From: Chara braunii
Lineage: Eukaryota; Streptophyta; Charophyceae; Charales; Characeae
Length of the DNA stretch: 31,203 bases
Assembly (NCBI GenBank): GCA_003427395.1
Contig: BFEA01000086.1
Span: forward strand, 3,043,007-3,074,209
Reading direction: 5' to 3'
Part shown: positions 1 through 8,296 of the stretch, piece by piece
Numbering within the stretch: the first letter of the stretch is position 1
Layout: every line of letters starts with the position of its first letter
Made by a program: the position numbers and the translations under genes
The notes under the pieces: model-generated
What the model was told of the DNA's origin: nothing
Database searches by the model: none
The model's input: the letters and a program-made list of their open reading frames with translations, nothing else

Positions 1-1501
1 GCCGACCGTACAGGTAGTGACGGAAGGCTTTTAGGCAATGCAATACCCCTAACACTTCCTTCTTGAATTGACTATAATTTCTCTCTGCGGGGTTCAAGGT
101 CCGNCTCTCGAATCGCAACGGTCTCTCTCTCCCTTCCCCATCCTTTTGCGACAGGAGACCCCCTACTGAGTGAGGTCCAGCGTCCGTGGATACTATAAAC
201 GGACGACTTTCTTCGTCCACAAAAAACGGGACTCCTAGGACTTCCCCACCTTCGCGGAACTCCCCCTTCAAGGCTTCCATGNCCGCTGTTTGTTCTTCCC
301 CCCAAACCCATCCTTTTGATTTCCTGAGGAGTCTTCTCAGGGGTTCCGCTTTCTCTCCATAGGCTTTTATGAAGATTCTCCAGTAGCCCACAACCCCTAG
401 AAACTGCCGGACCTCCGTTATGGATTTGAGTGGCGAAGGCCAAGTCATCAATTTTACCAATTTCTTGGGATCGGGCCTCCGCCCTTCCTTATCGCAAATG
501 AACCCCAATATTTTGATGGAGGATACGCCCCAACGACTCTTAGTCCCGCTTACCGTGAGGTTGACATCGTCTAGTTTCTCAAGGACGTCCCTTACATCTT
601 TCATGTGGTTGGCCACAAACTTTCTAACCCCCGGGAAAACCTTTGTCTCATCTCTCTCGACTGGCCCTTTTATTGGGAAATCATCCAGGAAGACCTCCAC
701 CTTCTCCGGTATGAATTCCTTGAGGACCGCGATCATGGCCCTTTGGAACACGGCTACCCCATTCGTCCAACCCATCGGTACCACCATCATTTGAACCAGC
801 CCTAAGGGTGTATGCATGTCGGTCATGTGCCTGTCCCGGTAATCTAAGGGAATCTCGTCGTACCCTGAGAAGAGATTGCAAATAAAGTATATTGAGCGAC
901 CCGTTGACCCTTCCGCTAGCAAGTCGGCCTCAGGTATAGACCCCACGTCTCTTACGGTGACTGTATTGGTCCTCTGAAGGTTCTGGATCCATCTCAGTTT
1001 GTTGCTACCTCCTTTCCTTAGAAAGAACCACTTATTGGAGTAAGCACTCTCGCAAGGCTCCGCGACGAATGTCCTGATCTTTTCCTTGATGAAGGCCACT
1101 ATCTCTTCTTTCTCTTTTTGAGCATACTTCCATTGTGGCCTATCCTTCCAAGGGACGTGCGGTACCGTGTGGATCCGGGCAGGCTTAGCATACCTTGGGT
1201 CCATTCTCCCTCTCTCCGAGTCGTCAAAGGCAATGGCTTTATTGCAGGCCCTTAAGGTCATTGCTATGAACTCTATTTCTTCCCCCGTGAGATTCCCATC
1301 TCCTATATCCATTTTGGCCAGTCTATCGGTCGTTATCCTTTGCCCCTCCGTCTCTTTCCTCTTCCTGATGATATCGGCTATCTCCTCTTCCGATATCGTA
1401 GTTTCCCCCGTTCTATCCCGGCTGACCGCGGCGGGTTTTACTTTCTCCGCCACGGTTTTGTGCTTCTTAACTCCGCCGGCTAGGGGGATCCCTCCAAAAA
1501 A
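1..1501 (-). CDS. pol: Element 1 pol: reverse transcriptase and partial RNase H (C-terminus off window)
   Basis: An uninterrupted frame of about 500 codons copies element RNA into cDNA and degrades the RNA strand. Direct translation shows the RT fingers/palm with KLRWIQNLQRTN, the LFSGYDEIPLD block near 840-880, PMGWTNGVAVFQ near 730-780, and the catalytic box FLDD at 680-691 in place of the usual YxDD. The thumb region RQFLGVVGYWR lies near 370-410. RNase H begins at FIVSTDAG near 175-200 and continues through LNPAERNYSQFKKE to the window edge. The frame is -1 relative to gag and overlaps its end by about 22 nt. It has no obvious ATG at its head, so expression as a Gag-Pol fusion by frameshifting is the likely route. 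Two N bases give ambiguous codons. Family assignment is secure; activity is unknown. Confidence 0.93.
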
Positions 1502-4182
1502 GATAAACTTGCACACCCACCGAATTCCTCCTCCTCGTCCTCCTTCTCGTATCCCATACCGTTAATCACAATCCTATCCCCCACGTCCTCGATCTCCAAT
1601 TGGTTCCCCTTGGGTCCTCTATCCGTCAATGGCACTTCCTCTAGACGGACTCGACACACCCTTGACTTGGCCCCCTTGCGCCTAGTAAGGCTGGTCCGGT
1701 TACGTTCATCTTGCGCGTCTACGGTCTTTAGAACCACTCTGATTCCATCAGGACTTTGGATCGAGAGAGTTTGACTTCCATCCGGCAAATCAACTGTGGT
1801 TGCGTGTACCGCGCTCAACCAGGTCCTTCCGAGGATTAATTCGGAAGAGCATTCTTTTACCGAAAAGATTGGTACCGTGGCCTCCACGCCAGCTACCTTA
1901 ATTACGGAGCTATGACACACCCCTTCTGCAGGTTGCAGCTTGTTATCTGCCACCACCATCGACATTGACACCCCTCGATCTATCTCCAGGCCCAGCTCTC
2001 GTGCGATGGAGTCCCTACATACCGTAGACTCGGACCCATTGTCCACTAAAGCCCTCATCTTTTTCCCACTTACCACCGCCTGGAGCTGGCCACTCCCTAG
2101 CACGTAGAACTTCTTGGTCTCTTCCCCCGAGAAGAAATTGGCCGGTAGCTCCTCCATGGTAATGCGGGAGGCCTGTGCTTCTTCCTTGGTGGGACCTTCC
2201 ACCGGCACCGTGGGCCCTACCACGAGCGGGACTCTCACCTTCCTTGTGATGCTCAGGAGCTCCTCCCTGGCACTTTTGCTTGCGGCGAGATACTCTAAAA
2301 GAGTGCACTGCATGGGCTGCATCAGAGTCCTCCTAAGAGGCGCTACCATGTCTATCTCATCCAGAGTGCACTTCATTTCGAACTTTTTGGGCCCCTTTTT
2401 CTTAGGCGATTTTGGCGATGTGGGTTCCTCCTTCTTTTCCTCCATCGCTTTTGCATCGGTCATCGGCTGGTCATTGTCGCCGCTTTTCACTTCCGTACTT
2501 CCCGCCACGCTTGCTGGGTTCTTGGATGTCTCGGCCCTGACTTGCGTCCTCACCCTTAGGCAGGGCCTCTCTTCTTCGGGCTGGGTATCTACGAACTTGA
2601 TACTCAATACTTGGGGTTCCCTAATGAACAATCCCCCTGGTGACTCCACCATTTGGATGTGAGCAGTGTTGGAGGAGCTTCCGGCTTCTGGTTTTTTTCC
2701 TAGTCTAGCCTCTTGAAGAGCCACCCTCTTGTCCACGTTCACCTTCATTGATGGGTAAAAGGAGATCGCCTCTCCGCTATCTCCCCACACAACCCACTTG
2801 TTCTCATTTAGCTTGACCACTCCCAATCTCAAAGCCTCTGTGAGATAAGGGCATTCCCGCTTGATGTGACTTTCCTCATTGCAGTAGACACAACCAGCCC
2901 GAGCTTGGGGATTGTTGGGGCGCGGTCCCCCTTGTGTGGTTGCCGCCATAGGTGTCGGCGGAGCGGGTGGCGGGGGTGCCGGAGGTGGCGGTGCCCTAGC
3001 CTCTGGTCGTGGCCCTGGGGCTCTTGCCTGAGGGGCATCCCCCCACCCTCCATCCCTAGCATCTTTCCAATGGGAACTCCCCCAATCGGAACCACGATTC
3101 CCCCCTATCTCCCGGTCATTCCTCCAACCTCCTGGGTTACTCGACTCGTTCCTCCATCCGGTGGGCCGTTCTCCCCACCGGGGGGCCGGTGGGCCAGAAG
3201 GCGGTCTATCGTTCCCCCTTTGACCACCGTTATATGTTCCTCGCATGTTACAGAGAGCCATGTCCAGGGTCTCCTTCGTGTATTCCCTCACGTCTACCCC
3301 TCCCCCTGTGAAAACAACCTCGACGACTTTCTCGAAACTTGCCGAATCCCTCAGGGCCTTCTCAAGGACCTCCTTCCTCTTTTCCTCGGGCAGGTGCAGC
3401 ATGAACATCACGCACTTATCTACTTCAGACAGCATGCCCCTATCTACTAGGGTCTGGAACAGGCGTTTGAACCTTCGAGTGAAGGCCACCAAGCTCTCCC
3501 GTTCCCGCCTTGGAATCCGTCGCAAGCCCTCTACGGTCGGGATTAGGTCATCACAGGCGAAAGTCTGCAACAGGCTTGCCCGGAAGGTCCTCCACCGCCC
3601 GTCTGAAGGGTAGATAGCTCGGATCGCGGTGTCTAACTCTGGGTCCAAGTGCTGGATGAAATAGTCAATCCATTCCCTCTCGGAGAATCTTTTGCGGTAC
3701 GCGTAACTCTCCCATTTCTCAACGAACCCAGTCACATCTCTTCCGTCGAAGAAAAGTGCCTCCAGACCCAAGTTGCCGTCATGGTAAGGGACTCGTCGGT
3801 CGTCGTATCGGCGAAAATAGGGACCCTCCATTGGACCATCGATTGTCGGATCGTATGGCTTGTACCACGAGGGCTCCGGTTCCTCTGTCCGGCCTCGAGG
3901 TCTCGAAGGCTCCCAGGGGTCCTCCCCGTAGCGGCCCCGCTCTTTCGGCCAATCCGTCTCCCACCGAGCGTGGCCCTGCCCTCTCAAGCTTCTCCAGGCC
4001 TCCACCCCCTGACTCCTGCCCGTTATCTCGTCGGGGCCCCATGTAGCATCTACTTCTCTCACGGCCCATCTACGTGGCCTACTACCAGCCTCCGTCGGTC
4101 TTTCGTCTCTAAGGCCCCTTCTACTTGGTCCCCTTTCCTCTTCTCTCCGGAGTGGTCGGTACCTCCTTCCATCTCTTGGAAA
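1480..4182 (-). CDS. gag-pro: Element 1 Gag-protease polyprotein (capsid, zinc knuckle, aspartic protease)
   Basis: About 900 codons encode the structural capsid and the maturation protease. Numbering from the GTG at 4062: an arginine/acid-rich stretch covers residues 1-90 and a Ty3-type capsid domain about 105-255 (VEKWESYAYRKRF, then LVAFTRRFKRLFQTLVDRGM). A proline/glycine-rich linker precedes a CCHC knuckle at 391-404 (C-x2-C-x4-H-x4-C). A lysine/glutamate-rich linker at 530-565 follows. The retropepsin-like domain is about 655-760, with ALVDNGSEST at 671-680 (DNG in place of DTG/DSG) and ILGRTWL at 743-749. The last residues are acidic. There is no ATG at the head of this open stretch. 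The same frame continues upstream past one TGA at 4183-4185, so the natural protein probably starts further upstream. Confidence 0.9.
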   Translation of the reverse strand, partial: FPRDGRRYRPLRREEERGPSRRGLRDERPTEAGSRPRRWAVREVDATWGPDEITGRSQGVEAWRSLRGQGHARWETDWPKERGRYGEDPWEPSRPRGRTEEPEPSWYKPYDPTIDGPMEGPYFRRYDDRRVPYHDGNLGLEALFFDGRDVTGFVEKWESYAYRKRFSEREWIDYFIQHLDPELDTAIRAIYPSDGRWRTFRASLLQTFACDDLIPTVEGLRRIPRRERESLVAFTRRFKRLFQTLVDRGMLSEVDKCVMFMLHLPEEKRKEVLEKALRDSASFEKVVEVVFTGGGVDVREYTKETLDMALCNMRGTYNGGQRGNDRPPSGPPAPRWGERPTGWRNESSNPGGWRNDREIGGNRGSDWGSSHWKDARDGGWGDAPQARAPGPRPEARAPPPPAPPPPAPPTPMAATTQGGPRPNNPQARAGCVYCNEESHIKRECPYLTEALRLGVVKLNENKWVVWGDSGEAISFYPSMKVNVDKRVALQEARLGKKPEAGSSSNTAHIQMVESPGGLFIREPQVLSIKFVDTQPEEERPCLRVRTQVRAETSKNPASVAGSTEVKSGDNDQPMTDAKAMEEKKEEPTSPKSPKKKGPKKFEMKCTLDEIDMVAPLRRTLMQPMQCTLLEYLAASKSAREELLSITRKVRVPLVVGPTVPVEGPTKEEAQASRITMEELPANFFSGEETKKFYVLGSGQLQAVVSGKKMRALVDNGSESTVCRDSIARELGLEIDRGVSMSMVVADNKLQPAEGVCHSSVIKVAGVEATVPIFSVKECSSELILGRTWLSAVHATTVDLPDGSQTLSIQSPDGIRVVLKTVDAQDERNRTSLTRRKGAKSRVCRVRLEEVPLTDRGPKGNQLEIEDVGDRIVINGMGYEKEDEEEEFGGCASLSFLEGSP
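1495..1501 (-). promoter_or_regulatory. Candidate -1 ribosomal frameshift heptamer between gag-pro and pol
   Basis: On the minus strand the bases read T TTT TTG, in phase with the gag frame as X XXY YYZ, the canonical eukaryotic/retroviral slippery format. Gag stops five codons later (TAG at 1480-1482), and the pol frame is exactly -1. Downstream GGATCC and GCCGGC palindromes could add structure, but I could not fold the RNA. This is the only visible route from gag to pol, because pol has no start codon of its own near its head. Confidence 0.7.
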
Positions 4183-4780
4183 TCATAGGGCTTCTCCCAT
4201 TCTCGCGTCCGGTAAATCCCCCCACCGAGACTCTATAGGAAGGCCCCTCGAGCCCTCGATCGCCCCCTCTCTTACAGGCATTCTCATCTCCGCACCCGAT
4301 CTTGGACCTACCAAGCCTTGCCTTTCACCGGTGACGGCCTCCGGGACCCTTTCGACCCATCTCCTCTCCTTTCTCAAGTCCCTCCTGTCTTGGCACTCCT
4401 CTTCTTCTCCCCTAAGTGGCCGATACCCTTGTCTATCCCTAGGGAACTCCCGTGCCCCCTCTAACCTTGCTTCCACATCCATTAGGTCTGCCCACCGGGA
4501 CTCCACCGGAACGCCTCTCGCGGCCTCGGCTACCCCCTCGTTTACCGTCACCCGCGGCCCCACCCGCACCTCCGTGTCAGTCCTTTGCCCCTCCGCGGCT
4601 TGTCTTTCGCCCGGAGCCATTTCTGGGCCCCCTTCGGTCCTATCAAGCGCCTCCGTTCCCTCGGTCATTTCTTCCACCACCCTACTTAGACTGGCCCCCA
4701 ACTCGGGGCTCTTTACTATCCCCTTTTTTTTCTGTAGTTTCCGGTGGACTCGGGAGGCCAGCCCCTACTTCACTCTCCAT
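4183..4780 (-). pseudogene. Element 1 Gag N-terminal extension, separated from gag-pro by TGA and a frameshift
   Basis: This region is in frame with gag-pro and divided from it by a single TGA at 4183-4185. The same kind of repetitive arginine/glutamate-rich sequence lies on both sides. A block with ESRWADL..., FPRD..YRPLR and EEE occurs once within 4330-4510 and again across the stop, implying one ancestral ORF with an internal tandem duplication. The only good upstream ATG (4778-4780) begins an ORF in a different frame (MESEVGAGLPSPPETTEKK). It switches to the gag frame if one base is skipped at the run of eight A and four G at 4720-4731. A one-base indel or homopolymer assembly error there is the simplest reading. 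In the gag frame itself the first ATG is 4666-4668. Role probably matrix-like; this is inferred. Confidence 0.6.
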
Positions 4781-4799
4781 GCACCCTTATCGGCTTTTT

Positions 4800-5690
4800 C
4801 TAGTCACTTCCGTCACTACCTTCTGCGTCACTTCCCGGCTCACTTTCCTCACTACTATCCCTGTCTCCTCCCGAGTTCCTCTCCTCCTCCGATCCCTCCT
4901 TCTCCTCACTAGAATCCTCGTTCGCACCTTCCCCCTCTGATTCCTCACTGGTCACCGTCCACCAAGAATCCCTCAGTTTCTTCTCCTCACTGGAAGCCAA
5001 TGCAAGATTCGTTATCTCTAGGTCCGAGATGCCCCTAACCCCCTCTCGCGCACATCTCTTAATCAAATCCCTGTCCACATCCCCTGGTTGTCCGGAGAAT
5101 AAAGGTTTGATGAATTCCCCAACGCGTGCCCACCACTCGAAGTCGGTGTCTTCTCTCGACTCCCAGCACTGGGTGAATAGCTCGTGGCCTCCGTTTTCCC
5201 CCAGAGGGAATTTTTCTATCACTTGACCCCTCAATCGGACTTTCCTCGCGGTCTCGTCGTCCTCATAGAGTAGCCGATAGGCCCAGGTAGGGATACGCCA
5301 AGTTCTTCCGTGGGCTGCCCTCAGAACCTCTTCCCTCCCTCGGTATTCTACCTTATCAATTACGGGTCCCCCGGTACCAACCCTTCTCAACCTCTGCACT
5401 CGTTCTAGGGTTTTTTCGGCGATGCCCAGAGGGTATTTCCCTTCCGCTATTTCAGTTGCGAAGACTAGCTGGGCGTCAGGGGACAAAAAGATTTCCACTT
5501 TTCTAGTGCAGCCGTTCTCATCGGAGGCCACCGAGAACCGGACCACCGTCCCCTGCTCGTAAATCTCAGAGAACTCGATAGTCACATCGCCTTCTCCTCT
5601 AATCCTAGGGAGAGTCACTCCATATTTCCCGGCCCACGTAAAAACCCTTTCTATGGTGTCGTAAGGGTCCCCCCTTTCGTATCTAATCAT
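4800..5690 (-). CDS. Element 1 accessory ORF E, 296 aa, acidic C-terminal tail, unknown function
   Basis: Starts at the ATG at 5690, eight bases after the TGA that ends ORF A. A GTG 60 bases upstream is also in frame but is less likely. The N-terminal two thirds look globular, with alternating hydrophobic and charged residues (VEIFLSPDAQLVFATEI, then TWRIPTWAYRLLYEDD). The last ~60 residues are almost only S, E, D and G. The motif order (a VEIF strand, then a basic W-x-I/V-P segment followed by K/R-rich helix) resembles ORFs A, B and C, so E may be a diverged fourth member; that is inference. I recognise no known family. The tail resembles acidic intrinsically disordered regions that bind histones or basic proteins, but that is not evidence of function. 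It is the last accessory ORF before gag and has no internal stop. Confidence 0.75.
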   Translation of the reverse strand: MIRYERGDPYDTIERVFTWAGKYGVTLPRIRGEGDVTIEFSEIYEQGTVVRFSVASDENGCTRKVEIFLSPDAQLVFATEIAEGKYPLGIAEKTLERVQRLRRVGTGGPVIDKVEYRGREEVLRAAHGRTWRIPTWAYRLLYEDDETARKVRLRGQVIEKFPLGENGGHELFTQCWESREDTDFEWWARVGEFIKPLFSGQPGDVDRDLIKRCAREGVRGISDLEITNLALASSEEKKLRDSWWTVTSEESEGEGANEDSSEEKEGSEEERNSGGDRDSSEESEPGSDAEGSDGSD

Positions 5691-5698
5691 AGGGGTTC

Positions 5699-6520
5699 TC
5701 ACCTCACGCCTGCTAACCGCTCGGCGGCTTCGACCAAAGAGTCCTCGCACCTAGCTCGACCTGCCTCCCTTTCCCTTCTCAGGGTCTGGCGCAAAGCCTC
5801 CTCGTATTCCCCCGTTCTATCCCAGAACCGGGTCTCCACGAGGTGTGTCCTCGACATCAGCAGCGTACCTAGGCACCTAGAGTCTTCTTTGAATTTTCTT
5901 TCTACTTCTAGCAAGGGTTCCCTCCAAGTCCTCGAGAATCGCACGCCGCTTGCGTCTCTAATGCGGACTGAAAAGGTCGTTAGCACGGTCCAGCTTCTCC
6001 TTTTCCACAAGGCCAATCGTAGGACTTCCACTAGAAATTCCGTCTCGGCACGGGCCACGAACTGGGGCAAGTTAGCGTGAAGGACCCCGGAAGCGCGAGG
6101 GACCTCTCCGGGCTCGGCGAAGGAAACTAGGGACCACGACTCGAAAGTCCCCTCCTCGTAGTCTGTTAACACCAGGTTGTTTGCCAACAGCCTGGCGGAC
6201 TCTCGGTACTCAAAGTGCGTAAGCTGCCCGGTCACTAACCCTCTCCAAGCTTCGGTCCACCTCTCTTCTTCGAAAAAAATGGTTGCTCGGATCTCTAGGA
6301 AACGACCGATGTCGGGTGGACCTCCTCTTTCCACACCCTCCTTCCAAGTGAGTCTTCGCGCTCGGACCCACACGTAGGCTCCTTCTCTGATCAATCCCCC
6401 CTTCTCAACCCTCATCCAATAAGGAGTCACTTGAGGGTCTCTTGGAATTAAAACCTTCCTAGCATCACTGACCTCTATCGATTCTACCACCCCGTCTTCA
6501 TTGAGCACGAACTTCACCAT
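5699..6520 (-). CDS. Element 1 accessory ORF A, 273 aa, intact member of three-copy family, unknown function
   Basis: ATG at 6520, TGA at 5699-5701, no internal stop. Visible landmarks: MVKFVL at the start, W-x-RVEKGG at 35-42, GAYVWV at 47-52, LEIRATIFF...W at 75-88, VPRASG at 140-145, then LPQF and a tryptophan-containing helix. A C-terminal arginine-rich segment (about 200-273, with REREAGRAR) is absent from the paralogues. ORFs B and C show the same landmarks in the same order (WERVEEG/GEFVWV/LEVIAVIF/LPRSSY in B; GVFLWA/GTVYL/YPRATG in C), so these arose by tandem duplication. Its start overlaps the ancestral 3' end of B by 23 nt. I recognise no known domain. The longest and only clearly intact copy of this family, so the best candidate for a functional product. 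Confidence 0.8.
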   Translation of the reverse strand: MVKFVLNEDGVVESIEVSDARKVLIPRDPQVTPYWMRVEKGGLIREGAYVWVRARRLTWKEGVERGGPPDIGRFLEIRATIFFEEERWTEAWRGLVTGQLTHFEYRESARLLANNLVLTDYEEGTFESWSLVSFAEPGEVPRASGVLHANLPQFVARAETEFLVEVLRLALWKRRSWTVLTTFSVRIRDASGVRFSRTWREPLLEVERKFKEDSRCLGTLLMSRTHLVETRFWDRTGEYEEALRQTLRREREAGRARCEDSLVEAAERLAGVR

Positions 6521-7190
6521 CTGCTATCGTCGTCCTAAAGCCCCACCTGTGATAATCTTCCGGAGAGAGAGTATAGGTCTTCTTTAGAGAACCCAGTCTT
6601 CGGAAAATACCCCAGAGTTTCCTGCGTGGCGGGATACCTTAATCGATGCAGTGCGTATAGAGAATCCACAGGGCCCAAAAGGTAAGGCCCAAGCTCCTAG
6701 CCCTTTCTAGAAGACACACTATCTTTCCCTTGTTTGCCCTAGGGAACAGGTATGACGGCACCCTCAGAGTAAAGGGATAACTCGACCTTGGAAGCTCTTC
6801 TTCCCTCGCGAACCTCTCCTTTTCCATGGGTACGAATGCAAATCGTTCTCTAACCCTGCTTATCCATTCTCTTCTTACTTCCCTCGCTTCTCTCAACAAT
6901 TTCTCCAGCCCACCCCCTTGTCCCAGAACCAGGGGTACAACAAGCTTCGCCCAGGCTTCCGGTGCTACGAAAATAACCGCGATCACTTCAAGGCTCTGTC
7001 CAACACCTTGGCCTTCTACTTCCTTGGACTCCACCCACACAAATTCCCCACTGACCGTGACCGTGGACCGGCCCTCTTCTACCCTTTCCCAATCAGGGAC
7101 TTTCCCGCTGCTAGGGGTCAGCCTAAGGGCCTTACGGTCTTCTAATGGGGACTCTAAGAAGCATCCTCGCCTTTTATCATGGAGCACCAT
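6498..7190 (-). pseudogene. Element 1 accessory ORF B, paralogue of A and C, with premature TAA
   Basis: ATG at 7190, four bases after the TAG of ORF C. The open part gives 183 aa ending at TAA 6639-6641. It shows the family landmarks: W-ERVEEG at 34-40, GEFVWV at 48-53, LEVIAVIF...W at 67-80, LVLGQ at 87-91 and LPRSSY at 133-138. After the TAA the same frame stays open for another 46 codons to a TGA at 6498-6500. The residues around the stop (YTHCID, stop, GIPP) line up with ORF C (YTCCVENPVP), so the TAA probably interrupts what was a longer protein. Without the stop the ORF would overlap the start of A by 23 nt, like its neighbours. Function unknown. Confidence 0.7.
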
Positions 7191-7194
7191 TCAT

Positions 7195-7938
7195 CTAGAA
7201 GATTCTCTGCGGCACCCCGAAGACCCTTTGGTAACCGTAGTCTCTTCCTCCCTCGCGGTCCCGGGTGGACTTTCTAAAGATCCCGGCACGAATCCTACAA
7301 GCCTTGATCTCGTACGGCACCGGGTTTTCTACGCAACAGGTGTAGTACCAATGGAGTGACCTAACAGAGAGCTGCCACCCCCTTTCCCGCACTATGGACC
7401 GCACTACCCTGTCGTATCGTTCCTCCTTCCCGCTCACCCTTCGGAAAACAAATGATGGGAATATGGCCCTGACGCACCCTGTGGCACGGGGGTACTCCTC
7501 GTCTCGCGCGCAGGTCACCCTCACCTCAACGGGTGGGCAGTGTCTAAGGGGGTCAGCCTCAAAGATCTGCCTCAAAATCGGCCTTGCTCGTGCCTCCCAG
7601 TGATCCGCACGGTACCACCCCAGGACCAAATGTGTGACGTACTCGACCCAGGCTTCCTTACTCAAGTAGACAGTTCCTTCCGCACGGATCACCGTTCACT
7701 TGGGTCTCTTCCCGTTCTGGGGCCTGTTCCGGGACCACCTGTCCCCCTCCCAGGTTCCTACTGCGAAACAAGCCCAAAGAAAAACCCCTCTCTCTAGCTC
7801 TACCCCCCTCTCGCGACCGGCTAGATACCGCTCCGTGCGGTGGTCTAAGGGGACGCTAAAGCACTCTCGGTCTTTGCTTAAATCAGCCTTCTCTATCCGA
7901 ACCCCTTCTTTCTCAGCACCCTCTATGATTCTAACCAT
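7195..7938 (-). pseudogene. Element 1 accessory ORF C, paralogue of A and B, interrupted by one in-frame TGA
   Basis: ATG at 7938 overlaps the stop of the preceding ORF in an 8 nt ATGGTTAG junction. The frame gives 80 residues, a TGA at 7696-7698, then 166 more codons to TAG at 7195-7197. Family landmarks lie on both sides: MVRII and GVFLWA before the TGA; GTVYLSKEAW, LVLGW, YPRATG and FPSFVF after it. It is therefore one gene with a nonsense codon (or, less likely, UGA readthrough), not two genes. A GTG at 7692 could start the second part. No recognised domain; function unknown. Confidence 0.7.
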
Positions 7939-8296
7939 CCCCTAGGACTATCTCCTCGATGATTTGAACTAGCGCTCTCCACTCGTCTGACCCGTCCAGA
8001 AAGGCGTCCGGAATAGTGGGGACTGGCCTACCCCCTCGCGGATACGTCCTACACCCCAACGAGTACAAAAAGTTAATTTCGTAGGCCCCCAGCAGCTGCC
8101 TGTCAAGCTGCGCGTGACCGATCGCCTCCTCCCAGCTATCCAAATATCCTGCCGCTCTGTCTACACCCTCTTCCACGTACAAGGCTATGTCGAAGTGCCC
8201 GATCCACCAGTAGAAGNTATAGCACCAAACATCCACCCCGCCTATATCACCTACACTAATCCATACGGGTTCAAACTCCAAAGGCCTCAAGCTCAT
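7931..8296 (-). CDS. Element 1 accessory ORF D1, 121 aa, tandem paralogue of D2, unknown function
   Basis: I chose the ATG at 8294-8296 (MSLRPLEFEP) because it matches the start of D2 (MSLEATPEW) and forms an ATGA overlap with the D2 stop. An in-frame ATG at 8347 would add 17 residues. Shared with D2: W-ISV, VDVWCY, a tryptophan/aspartate block, YVEEG, EAIGH, FLYSLG, TYPRGGRP, P-IP and LDGSD-W near the C-terminus. The compact length and conserved aromatic/glycine residues suggest a small folded domain. No match to any family I know. One codon contains an N (8217). No stop within the ORF. Confidence 0.75.
   Translation of the reverse strand: MSLRPLEFEPVWISVGDIGGVDVWCYXFYWWIGHFDIALYVEEGVDRAAGYLDSWEEAIGHAQLDRQLLGAYEINFLYSLGCRTYPRGGRPVPTIPDAFLDGSDEWRALVQIIEEIVLGDG

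Noticed and set aside
72-443. Minus-strand ORF of 123 codons
   Set aside because: It is an out-of-frame reading of the RNase H/RT region; the true pol frame has clear RT and RNase H motifs.
4669-4701. Apparent N-myristoylation start (MGASLS) in the Gag extension
   Set aside because: The first codon is TTG, not ATG, and the frame is open upstream, so the glycine is not N-terminal.
2114-4940. Several plus-strand ORFs of 96-194 codons (2114-2662, 2866-3450, 3649-4188, 4331-4912)
   Set aside because: They are antisense shadows of gag and its extension, with P/S/L-rich content caused by C+T-rich DNA and no family motifs.
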